DNA of 64,000 nucleotides from Flavobacteriales bacterium (GTDB taxonomy: Bacteria > Bacteroidota > Bacteroidia > Flavobacteriales_F > PHOS-HE28). Both the position numbers and the translations under genes were made by a program. The stretch spans positions 62,001 to 126,000 of the forward strand of contig JADJCS010000009.1 in NCBI GenBank assembly GCA_016703105.1, given 5' to 3'. A model generated the notes under the pieces. That model worked only from the letters and a program-made list of their open reading frames with translations. It was not told where the DNA came from and did not search any database. Positions 45,530 through 53,264 of this stretch are shown here, in pieces (position 1 is the stretch's first letter; every line of letters starts with the position of its first letter).

Positions 45530-47191
45530 ATGAGAACACTGCACATCCTCCTGCCCGCCATGTTGCTGCCGGGCATTGTGATCGGACAGAACATCGGCAT
45601 CAACGTGAACGGCGCGGTGCCCGCTGCCAGCGCATTGTTGGACATCGATGCTTCCGCGTTAGGTGCTGCGAACAAAAAGGGCCTCCTAGTCCCTCGCATC
45701 GCCCTGACCGCCACCAACGTGGCCGCGCCGGTGGTGGCCCCGGCCACGTCACTTTTGATCTACAATACCGCTACGGCCGGTGTCGCACCGAACAATGTGG
45801 TCCCGGGTTACTACTACTGGAACGGTGCGGCGTGGGTGGCCTTCGTGGCGGGCGTGCAAGGATGGACCATCCTCGGGAACGCAGGTACCGTTGCGGCCAC
45901 CAATTTCCTTGGGACCACGGACAATGTGGACCTGGTGGTGCGCACGAATAATCTGGAGCGGTTCCGGACCATGGGTGCCACAGGCCGCATCGGTTGGGGC
46001 ACCACTGCACCGATAGCCCCCCTGGAGGTGAGCAGCGGCGCGACCGATGCGATCTACGGGCACAGCATCAACGTGGGCGGCTGGCTCGGTCGGGAAACCA
46101 ATATCACCTTCGGGGTGCCTTTGCAGAACGTGTTGGGAGCGGGTCTCTATGCCAATAATCCCACCGCCGGTTATACCTCGGCTTATGCACAAAGCACCGG
46201 AGCGGCGACCGTCGCGGCGAATATCAACTACAGCGATGTGTGGATCGCGCAGTACAACTATGTGCAGAACGCGAGCGCCGTGAACAATCCCTCCGCCACG
46301 TACAGCCAGTTGAACGTGACGAACGGTACGCTCGGCGGCCTTCAGGCCGCCCACAGGGGGTATAGTAACCGTGGTACGGTCGCTGGCAATGTGGGCTGGA
46401 CGTTGGGTGGTCAGTACACCGCCGTGTCCCAGTTCCAGGACGCGATCGGCGTCTGGGGTACGGCCATCTCCAATTCCGCCCTCGAACGCACGGGTGGGTA
46501 CTTCGAATCCGATCAGTACACCTTGCCCGCGAACTACCTCTACGCCTGGGTCGGTGGAGTGGTGGGTGGTGTGAACCGGAAGATCACCGGTCTTGGAACG
46601 GTCGCTGAGATCATACCTACGCAGAACCATGGTCGTATCACGATGATCTGCCCGGAGTCGCCCGAGTACTGGTACCAGGACTATGGCTCCGTGCAGTTGG
46701 TGAACGGCACGGCGCATGTGGAACTGGACCCGATCCTGGTGGACATAATCCTGGTGAACGATGAGAACCCCGTCCGTGTGTTCTGCACCCCGGTGGACAT
46801 GCCCAATTTCAATGGGGTCACGGTCACCAACAGAACGGCTACGGGTTTCGATCTGGTGGAACTCAACGGTGGTGGCCACTCGGGTACCCTGGACTACCAG
46901 TTGACGGCCAAGCCCAAGACCAACTTCGGAGAAGGTCGATTCCCACAAGCGCCTGGACCAGCTTGGTTGAAGCCCGAGTTCGAACCAGCCTCCGCAAAAG
47001 CCGCCAACCAACCGACGACCCGGAGCATCTTCCATTGGCCAGCGGATTGGGAGGTGTATGGCTATGATGTGGAGAAGGCTACGCCGATCGGTGCAACGGT
47101 GATGGGTGGAGAGCACAAAGGCATGGTGAAAGTGGCCGAAGGTGTTTTTCAGCCCGGTATCCCTGCAACGCGCCCCTCGGAGCATAAGTGA
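45530..47191 (+). CDS. Secreted tail-fibre-like beta-rich protein without T9SS domain
   Basis: A secreted protein of 553 residues. ATG 45530 opens the signal peptide (LHILLPAMLLPGIVIGQ); the 11 codons before it look non-coding. The mature start IGINVNGAVPAASALLDI and KGLLVPRIALTA is a common opening of Bacteroidota fibre-like exported proteins. The motif LGNAGTVAATNFLGTTDN matches the S74 protein at 33409, followed by IGWGTTAPIAPLEV. The middle is Gly/Asn/Thr/Tyr-rich beta structure (NYSDVWIAQYNYVQNASAVN). The C-terminal ~150 residues (GRITMICPESPEYWYQDYG, VDIILVNDENPVRVFC) form a separate domain. Neither an S74 domain nor a T9SS sorting domain is seen, so the export route beyond Sec is unclear. 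Probably a structural surface protein. Confidence 0.72.
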   Translation: MRTLHILLPAMLLPGIVIGQNIGINVNGAVPAASALLDIDASALGAANKKGLLVPRIALTATNVAAPVVAPATSLLIYNTATAGVAPNNVVPGYYYWNGAAWVAFVAGVQGWTILGNAGTVAATNFLGTTDNVDLVVRTNNLERFRTMGATGRIGWGTTAPIAPLEVSSGATDAIYGHSINVGGWLGRETNITFGVPLQNVLGAGLYANNPTAGYTSAYAQSTGAATVAANINYSDVWIAQYNYVQNASAVNNPSATYSQLNVTNGTLGGLQAAHRGYSNRGTVAGNVGWTLGGQYTAVSQFQDAIGVWGTAISNSALERTGGYFESDQYTLPANYLYAWVGGVVGGVNRKITGLGTVAEIIPTQNHGRITMICPESPEYWYQDYGSVQLVNGTAHVELDPILVDIILVNDENPVRVFCTPVDMPNFNGVTVTNRTATGFDLVELNGGGHSGTLDYQLTAKPKTNFGEGRFPQAPGPAWLKPEFEPASAKAANQPTTRSIFHWPADWEVYGYDVEKATPIGATVMGGEHKGMVKVAEGVFQPGIPATRPSEHK

Positions 47192-47288
47192 GCGCCGAAC
47201 TTCGTAGCTGTTCCTTTGTGTTGAGGCGTTCTGGGTCGGGGCCAACCGCCCGGTGGTGCGGTGCGTTCCGTTCCTTCGCACCTCCACA

Positions 47289-48170
47289 ATGATCACTTAC
47301 GACTCCCGCGATTGGTTCAAGGCGCTCGCCCTGCATCGCTCGGACACCGTCCGGAAATTGTTGCCCCTGCTCATCCTCGTCGGGCTCTTCACCTGGGGGG
47401 TGAGCATCCTGGAGATCCGGGTCCTGAAGCTGTCGAAGACCGATCTGGTGACCAATCTGCCGGTGATGCACAGTCTGCTGGGTTTCGCCATCAGCATGCT
47501 GCTGGTGTTCCGCACCAATACCGCGTACGACAGGTGGTGGGAGGGACGGAAGCTCTGGGGGCAACTTGTGAACGTGAGCCGCAATCTGGCCGTGAAGATC
47601 AGTGTGATGGTGCCGCACGAGGACCACACCACGCGGTCCTTCTTCACCCGCACGATCAGCCTGTTCGCGCACGAGCTGCGACAGCATCTTCTTCTTGAGA
47701 AGACGCGATTGGAATTGGATCAGCAACCGCATCCGGAGATCCCGGATCTCGACCTGAGCAAACATGTGCCTTCGCAGGTGGTCGGTTTGATGCAGCAGCG
47801 TGTGCAACGGCTGTATCGCGATGGGGTCATTTCAGGCGATCAACTCATCGTTCTGAACACGGAACTCGTGCAATTCCTGGACATCTGTGGTGCGTGCGAG
47901 CGGATCAAGAACACGCCGATACCCTATTCCTACAGCACCTTCATCAAGAAGTTCATCGTGGTCTATGTGCTCACCCTGCCCTTCGGCTTCGTTTTCTCGC
48001 TGGGCCATATCGCCATCCCGGTCGTGATGTTCATCTTCTACGTGCTGGCGAGCCTGGAGCTGATCGCGGAGGAGATCGAGGACCCCTTCGGCAAGGACGG
48101 GAACGATCTGCCGATGGAGCGACTGGCCACAATGATCGCGAAGAACGCCGAAGAAACGCTCGTTCACTGA
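47289..48170 (+). CDS. Bestrophin-family (RFP-TM) anion channel
   Basis: Inner-membrane chloride or anion channel of the bestrophin/UPF0187 family, 293 residues from ATG 47289 (the open frame extends upstream without conserved residues). Conserved features: the N-terminal pore helix LLPLLILVGLFTWGVSI, then FRTNTAYDRWWEGRKLWGQL (a family signature), CGACERIKNTPIPYSY just before the second helix pair, and the acidic EEIEDPFGKDGNDLPM near the end, comparable to the Ca2+-clasp region of eukaryotic bestrophins. Four membrane segments fit the pentameric channel fold. The last 7 bp overlap the end of the converging SdiA-regulated-like gene. Confidence 0.95.
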   Translation: MITYDSRDWFKALALHRSDTVRKLLPLLILVGLFTWGVSILEIRVLKLSKTDLVTNLPVMHSLLGFAISMLLVFRTNTAYDRWWEGRKLWGQLVNVSRNLAVKISVMVPHEDHTTRSFFTRTISLFAHELRQHLLLEKTRLELDQQPHPEIPDLDLSKHVPSQVVGLMQQRVQRLYRDGVISGDQLIVLNTELVQFLDICGACERIKNTPIPYSYSTFIKKFIVVYVLTLPFGFVFSLGHIAIPVVMFIFYVLASLELIAEEIEDPFGKDGNDLPMERLATMIAKNAEETLVH

Positions 48171-49063
48171 GGCCGGTACGCGTACCGGACGAGAACGGGG
48201 TCGCGGCCCTTGCCCTCGCTGGATAGAAGCAGGTCCTGGTCCGCCAGGAAGGTGATCCCTTCGGGTTTTGGAAGTAGTTCCGGGTCCAGGTTCACCAGGT
48301 CCACGAGCCTTCCATTGCGGTCCACGATCAGCAAGGTGCGGTCCGCTGCGGAAAGCAGGTAGTAGTGTCCGGTGGATGGGTGGACCGCCACCGAACTGTA
48401 ACGCAGTTTGAGGGCGGGCGCGCTTGCGCCGTTCTCCTTGGTGCGCATCGGGACCGGGATGCCCATGGCGGTCGCATCCGCCATCACCTTTTGCACGGAC
48501 AGCGTGAGCGCGATGGACGGGGTGTGCGTAACATCCTTCGGATCGAAGGCGTGGATCACGCGCTGGTCCCGGACCTCCGAGGATCCCTTGATGAAGTCCT
48601 TGGGTGATACCAGGACCCTGCGTCCCGGTTCATCGTACCCAAGGCCTTCGATGTTGTGGTTCGGCAGATCCAGCCGGAAGGTGTCCTGCACCACAGTATG
48701 GTCGTCCCGGATGATCAAACGATGGATCAGGCCGTCGCTGCGCAACGCGAAGAAGAAGCTGTCCACACGTGTCAGTCCTTCGAAATCGCCAGGTACGGAG
48801 AAGGGAACGCGCCGTAGGATGCGACCATCCTTCAACGAGAGGAAGTACACGGCGGCCTCTTCATCCTGAACGCACGCCACAGTAAGGCTATCCACATCGG
48901 TGAGCGCGGAGATCTCGACAAGTTGCGGCGGGAGCGGAAACACGGCCGTCGGATGGGCCATGTCGTACGGCACCCCGCCACCCGACGTGGTCACCGGGGG
49001 GACTTCCTGCTTCGGTGTTGCCATGCATCCCACAAGGAAAAGGAAGTAAAGGAAGGTCCGCAT
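48164..49063 (-). CDS. SdiA-regulated-domain (YjiK-like) lipoprotein
   Basis: An exported propeller-like protein of 299 residues. The N-terminus MRTFLYFLFLVGCMATPK is a short lipoprotein signal with Cys about residue 13. The rest matches the SdiA-regulated/YjiK pattern: VEISALTDVDSLTVACVQDE, DFEGLTRVDSFFFALRSDG, NIEGLGYDEPGRRVLVSPKD, YSSVAVHPSTGHYYLLSAAD and PKPEGITFLADQDLLLSSEG. These are six blades with a repeated EG motif that probably faces a common Ca2+ or ligand site. Function in Bacteroidota is unknown; it may be a phytase-like or nuclease-like fold without a proven activity. The 3' ends of this gene and bestrophin overlap by 7 bp. Confidence 0.85.
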   Translation of the reverse strand: MRTFLYFLFLVGCMATPKQEVPPVTTSGGGVPYDMAHPTAVFPLPPQLVEISALTDVDSLTVACVQDEEAAVYFLSLKDGRILRRVPFSVPGDFEGLTRVDSFFFALRSDGLIHRLIIRDDHTVVQDTFRLDLPNHNIEGLGYDEPGRRVLVSPKDFIKGSSEVRDQRVIHAFDPKDVTHTPSIALTLSVQKVMADATAMGIPVPMRTKENGASAPALKLRYSSVAVHPSTGHYYLLSAADRTLLIVDRNGRLVDLVNLDPELLPKPEGITFLADQDLLLSSEGKGRDPVLVRYAYRPQ

Positions 49064-49131
49064 GCGGTAAAGGTCGGCCCCTGGCGGCTTGGATTTGATG
49101 GTGCGCTCCCCACCTCGTTCCTTCGCCAGCG

Positions 49132-50436
49132 ATGCGAGAGGTCTTTCCCGACGGGCGTACGTTCCTATTGGTGGTGGTGGCCGCTCTGGGCTACTTCGTG
49201 GACATCTATGACCTGGTGCTCTTCAACGTGGTGAAGCGGGAGAGCTTGGAGTTCATACTGGGTCCGGGACATCCGGACATCAAGGACGTGGGCATCGATC
49301 TGTTCAACTGGCAGATGCTGGGCATGCTCGTGGGGGGCATCCTCTGGGGGGTGTGGGGGGATCGAAAGGGACGGATCACCGTGCTCTTCGGCAGCATCCT
49401 GCTCTATTCCATCGCGAACATCGCCAATGCGTTCACTTACGACCTCACCACCTATGCCATTGTGCGCTTCATCGCCGGCGTGGGGCTGGCGGGTGAATTG
49501 GGTGCGGGCATCACCCTGATCACGGAGTCGATGCCCCGGGAGAAGCGCGGCTACGGCACCCTCATCGTGGTCACCTTCGGCGCGTTGGGTGCGGTGTTCG
49601 CTGCGGAAGTGGCGGACCGCGGTGCGTGGTTCATCGCGCTTTGGCACAGCATCACCGGAACCACGTTGATGAACTGGCAGGTGACCTATCTGGTAGGAGG
49701 GGGGATGGGGCTCGTTCTTCTCGTCATGCGCGTAGGCACCTTCGAGAGCGGACTGTTCGAGAACATGCGTGAACGCTCGGTACGCAAGGGTGATCTGCGC
49801 ATGCTCTTCAACGATCGCCACCGCCTGCTGCGCTATGTGAGCTGCATCCTCATCGGAATTCCTGTGTGGTATGTGATCGGTGTACTCGTGAGCTTGAGCC
49901 AGGATGTCTTCGTGCCCGAACTCGCCATCGATACCAGCGCGCTCGACGCGGACGGGCTGAAGAGGATCAATGGGCAGGCGATCAAGTACGCCTACATCGG
50001 CCTGAGCATCGGCGATCTGCTGAGCGGCCTGTTGAGCCAGTTCCTGCGCAGCCGCAAGAAGGTGATCGTGCTCTATCTCTTCGCGAACCTAGCGCTAACG
50101 CTCATCTTTCTTTTCGGCATGCGCGGGGCCAGCATCGCGAACTATAACTGGCTCTGCCTGGCCCTGGGCATGGCCACGGGTTACTGGGTGATCTTCGTTA
50201 CCGTGGCCAGCGAACAGTTCGGCACCAACATCCGCAGCACGGTGGCCACCACCACGCCCAACTTCGTGCGTGGCGCCGTATTGCCCGTTACCAACGCTTT
50301 CAAGTTCCTGGCGGTCCCCCTGGGCAATGTCACCGGTGCGCTCGTGGTCGGGTTGGTGTGCATCGGTGCTGCGCTTTGGGCCACCACGCGGGTGCATGAG
50401 ACCTTCCACCGGGATATGGACTTCGTGGAGGAATGA
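49132..50436 (+). CDS. MFS transporter (sugar/metabolite:H+ symporter type)
   Basis: Inner-membrane permease of the major facilitator superfamily, 434 residues with 12 predicted helices. The loop 2-3 signature is GVWGDRKGRITVLFG, and helix 4-5 carries VRFIAGVGLAGELGAGITLI and SMPREKRGYG, typical of the sugar-porter/SV2-like branch. The second half has a degenerate counterpart (SQFLRSRKKVIVLY) and ASEQFGTNIRSTVATT. Substrate cannot be read; its gene ends 3 bp from the converging murQ gene, and import of an amino sugar or acid is one possibility. It diverges from the SdiA-regulated-like lipoprotein with 68 bp between. Confidence 0.92.
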   Translation: MREVFPDGRTFLLVVVAALGYFVDIYDLVLFNVVKRESLEFILGPGHPDIKDVGIDLFNWQMLGMLVGGILWGVWGDRKGRITVLFGSILLYSIANIANAFTYDLTTYAIVRFIAGVGLAGELGAGITLITESMPREKRGYGTLIVVTFGALGAVFAAEVADRGAWFIALWHSITGTTLMNWQVTYLVGGGMGLVLLVMRVGTFESGLFENMRERSVRKGDLRMLFNDRHRLLRYVSCILIGIPVWYVIGVLVSLSQDVFVPELAIDTSALDADGLKRINGQAIKYAYIGLSIGDLLSGLLSQFLRSRKKVIVLYLFANLALTLIFLFGMRGASIANYNWLCLALGMATGYWVIFVTVASEQFGTNIRSTVATTTPNFVRGAVLPVTNAFKFLAVPLGNVTGALVVGLVCIGAALWATTRVHETFHRDMDFVEE

Positions 50437-50439
50437 GGA

Positions 50440-51246
50440 TCACCCTCGCCCAGCTTCGATCGCACGTCGCACACTACCGTATTGTTTGAGCAGGGTGTTC
50501 GCCGCGTCGTAGCCGATGCCGAGCCCGTCCATCACCATGCGCGTGCCGCGGTCGATCAACTTCACGTTGCTCAACTGCATATCCACCATACGGTTGCCCT
50601 TCACCCGGCCGAGCTTGATCATCACGCTCGTGCTGATCATGTTCAACACCAGCTTCTGCGCGGTGCCGCTCTTCATCCGCGTACTGCCCGTCACGAATTC
50701 CGGGCCTACCACCACGGCGATCGGATGGTCGCAAACCGTGGTCACCGGGGATCCCGGGTTGCAGGTGATGCATGCGGTGGTGATCCCCTGCGCGCGACAA
50801 TGCTCCAACGCGCCCACCACGTACGGCGTGCCACCACTGGCCGCGATACCGATCACAGTATCATCAGCGCCGATGGCATGGTCCTGCAGGTCCTTCCAAC
50901 CTTGCGCGCGATCGTCCTCGGCGAACTCCACCGCTTTGCGGATCGCGGCATCGCCACCGGCGATCAGGCCCACCACCAAACCGTGCGGCACCCCGAAGGT
51001 GGGCGGGCATTCGCTGGCGTCCACAATGCCAAGCCGTCCGCTGGTGCCCGCGCCGAGATAGAACAGCCGTCCACCGCGCTGCATGCGTTCCACGACCGCG
51101 TCCACGAGCCCTTCGATCGCGGGTAGCACCTCGCACACGGCCGCTGGAACGAGCCGGTCCTCGGCATTGATGTTCCGCAGCAGTTCCGCTGTGGTCATCT
51201 GTTCGAGGTGGTCATAGCGTGAAGGGGATTCAGTGATGCGTTCCAT
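50440..51246 (-). CDS. murQ: N-acetylmuramic acid 6-phosphate etherase
   Basis: MurQ cleaves the lactyl ether of MurNAc-6-phosphate to GlcNAc-6-phosphate and D-lactate during cell-wall recycling. It has 268 residues from ATG 51246; the frame extends upstream only through a terminator and a repeat. The SIS fold is complete: YLGAGTSGRLGIVDASECPP, IGIAASGGTPYVV and GSTRMKSGTAQKLVLNMIST. Glu79 (in SECPP) and Glu110 (in FAEDD) have the 31-residue spacing of the two catalytic glutamates in the E. coli enzyme. The released D-lactate could feed a GlcD-type dehydrogenase such as the one at 44017, though they are not in an operon. No murP or kinase is nearby. Confidence 0.96.
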   Translation of the reverse strand: MERITESPSRYDHLEQMTTAELLRNINAEDRLVPAAVCEVLPAIEGLVDAVVERMQRGGRLFYLGAGTSGRLGIVDASECPPTFGVPHGLVVGLIAGGDAAIRKAVEFAEDDRAQGWKDLQDHAIGADDTVIGIAASGGTPYVVGALEHCRAQGITTACITCNPGSPVTTVCDHPIAVVVGPEFVTGSTRMKSGTAQKLVLNMISTSVMIKLGRVKGNRMVDMQLSNVKLIDRGTRMVMDGLGIGYDAANTLLKQYGSVRRAIEAGRG

Positions 51247-51292
51247 GGGAGTGTGGTCGGCTGTCGGGTGGGTGAAGCTCCGAACCTGGATC

Positions 51293-51327
51293 CGTTGTCC
51301 GTTGTGAGCGTACCGACAACTATCAAC
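51293..51327. repeat. Short heptamer hairpin repeat upstream of murQ
   Basis: GTTGTCC and GTTGTGA, a six-base spacer, then CGACAAC and TATCAAC. It is a two-unit version of the hairpins found in the cyclase genes, here intergenic between the murQ start and a terminator. Confidence 0.6.
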
Positions 51328-51352
51328 GAACGACTGTTCCCACCGGAACACC

Positions 51353-51384
51353 ACAAAGAAAAGGGCCGCCCGCAGGCGGCCCCT
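51353..51384 (-). terminator. Intrinsic terminator of the secreted hydrolase gene
   Basis: On the minus strand, GGGCCGCC / GGCGGCCC with a TGCG loop, followed by TTTTCTTT. It lies about 22 bp after the hydrolase stop codon. Confidence 0.85.
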
Positions 51385-51405
51385 TCCCAAAATGATGGCG
51401 ATGCG

Positions 51406-53070
51406 TTAGTCGAGCATCAACTTGCGGGTCACCGTGCCCTCGGCGAAGCGGAGCTGTACGGAATAAGCACCGGCCTGCAGGCCCTGGCGCTCGATCACCG
51501 CTTGTTTCGCATTGACGCTCGCGGTGCGCACCAGGCGGCCGTTCACATCGTACACCTCGTAGCTCACGATCGCGGCTTCCGTGCTGCTGATCGTCACGCG
51601 GTCCGAAGCGGGGTTGGGGAAGAGGTCCACCCCTTGGGCGACGCTGCTGTTCTCATCGATGCTCACCAGGGAGCAGAGCCCGAGCTGCAACTCGCACACA
51701 ATGCGCGGGTTGATGTAGCCCATGATCGTATCGATGTACGCACGGCCTTTGGCGCCGCTCATGTCGGGGTTGCTCGCCAGGCTGGCCTGGTGGCAGGTGA
51801 TGTTGAGGCCGGGGATGATGTCCAGCGCGTCGGGGCTCGTGGGGTCCCACCACTGCCAGGGGCTGGCTTCATCACCCGCAGGAGGTGCCCAATGCGGGCG
51901 GACCATGGGGAACAGACCCTCGGGGTTCGCGGAGATCTGCACGCCATCGACCACTTGTCCGTAGAGCGAGCGGGCGCGGTCTGTGAAGGGATCGCCGGCA
52001 GGAAGGGTGGCGAACGAGGCGTTGTTGCCGTAGGTGTTGGCCAGGGCCACGAAGAAATTCGAGCCTTGCACGGGCACCACTTCCTCCCCGGTGGTGGGCA
52101 CGATCACGGTGCCTTCGGTGAAGGGTGCGTACGGATCGAACACCGTATGGCAGGCCACCATCGGTACATCGCCCACTTCCATCCAGCTCGTGTCGGCCAA
52201 GGCACCGCCGAGGTTCACGCAGAACTGGGTCTCGTAGTCGAAACCGTTCGGGCGGTAAAGCGTGAGCTGGCCGTTGAATCCGTCCAGGTTGCCCACCGCG
52301 TTCGTGTCGATGTAGCTCACCCCCGGGTTGTTGAGCGGGTCGGGAACGAACTTCTCGATGAAGAGCTCGGAGGCTTGATCCAGGGTGGCGTTCGCCAGGG
52401 CGATGTAGCCACCCGTGCCCTCGCCAAGCACCACGATCTTGTCCGGGTTGATCGCGTAGGTGTTCCCACCATTGGCCGCCACCGCTTTGTGCGTGCGGAT
52501 GCACTGGCGCACGTCATGGATGGCGCGGTAGATCGCGTTCAGCAGGGTGCCACGACGTACTTCCAACGTGGTGCCGAGCGGGTTCCAACCCAGACGGTAG
52601 CTCATGCTCACGGCCACGTAGCCGCGTTGCGCCAGCTGCTTGCAGATCTCCACGGCGGTACTATCCGTGCGTCGGCCCGTGGGGCTGCCATTCCCAGGAT
52701 AGCCGGGAGGAAGAGCGTTGCCCGTGTGCAGGTACAATACCATTGGCCGTGCGGTCTCGGTGTCCACCGCTTGGTCGGGCTCGTAGATGTCCATCTTCAG
52801 ATCGGCCACTTTCACGGCCGTGCTGGTGTCCAGCGGATTGAAGTACTCGGGTGGGATCGGGTTGCCCTGCGAAACGGTCATTTGCAGGAAACCGAGGTCG
52901 GCGGGAACATCCGGATCGGCCAGGTTGCTCGTCAGGAAGTCCACGTTCTGGCCGTAGCTCACGCCGGGGGTGATCACCACTTGGTCGGGCGTGAACACTT
53001 CGGTGACGTAACGCTGGGCCGATGCCGCCAGCGGCAGGCCGAGCAGCAGGAAGGGTAGGGCTCTTTTCAT
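51406..53070 (-). CDS. Secreted alpha/beta-hydrolase-like protein with altered nucleophile elbow and T9SS domain
   Basis: A secreted protein of 554 residues. Signal peptide LPFLLLGLPLAASAQ. Residues ~90-400 follow the carboxylesterase plan: strand and oxyanion region MVLYLHTGNALPPGYPG, GYVAVSMSYRLGWNP, helix AIHDVRQCIRTHKAVAANGG. The elbow, however, reads VVLGEGTGGYIALA, where GxSxG enzymes such as GESAGG have the nucleophile serine. Here that position is glycine, so classical esterase activity is doubtful. It may be a binding protein, or the following Thr might substitute (unlikely). The last ~85 residues are a T9SS type A sorting domain (LFPNPASDRVTISS, LQAGAYSVQLRF). It lies between murQ and the TonB receptor on the same strand as both. 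Confidence 0.87.
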   Translation of the reverse strand: MKRALPFLLLGLPLAASAQRYVTEVFTPDQVVITPGVSYGQNVDFLTSNLADPDVPADLGFLQMTVSQGNPIPPEYFNPLDTSTAVKVADLKMDIYEPDQAVDTETARPMVLYLHTGNALPPGYPGNGSPTGRRTDSTAVEICKQLAQRGYVAVSMSYRLGWNPLGTTLEVRRGTLLNAIYRAIHDVRQCIRTHKAVAANGGNTYAINPDKIVVLGEGTGGYIALANATLDQASELFIEKFVPDPLNNPGVSYIDTNAVGNLDGFNGQLTLYRPNGFDYETQFCVNLGGALADTSWMEVGDVPMVACHTVFDPYAPFTEGTVIVPTTGEEVVPVQGSNFFVALANTYGNNASFATLPAGDPFTDRARSLYGQVVDGVQISANPEGLFPMVRPHWAPPAGDEASPWQWWDPTSPDALDIIPGLNITCHQASLASNPDMSGAKGRAYIDTIMGYINPRIVCELQLGLCSLVSIDENSSVAQGVDLFPNPASDRVTISSTEAAIVSYEVYDVNGRLVRTASVNAKQAVIERQGLQAGAYSVQLRFAEGTVTRKLMLD

Positions 53071-53094
53071 GGGACGGGAGTTGGGTTCAGGTGA

Positions 53095-53102
53095 CTAAGG
53101 TA
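53095..53102 (-). promoter_or_regulatory. Possible -7 promoter element TACCTTAG
   Basis: TACCTTAG on the minus strand, 24 bp before the hydrolase start. It is a TAnnTT-type match in the gap after the TonB receptor gene, so the hydrolase could be transcribed on its own. Confidence 0.3.
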
Positions 53103-53264
53103 GGGGTACCGTGAGCACGGCCCGAGGCCTTCGACGAAGGGGGGCCTTCGATCGGTCGCACAGGTGGCCACGGAGCGCCCCGCTCTCCTTGGGCAGGGGT
53201 CGGGGTGAGGGCGCATTTTCCGTGCTTCCGTATGAGCTTCACCCGGTCCTTCGTGGGACCCCCG

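Noticed and set aside
50440..51390. Longer murQ start at 51390
   Set aside because: The extension reads through the neighbouring terminator and the heptamer repeat; ATG 51246 gives the conserved MurQ N-terminus.
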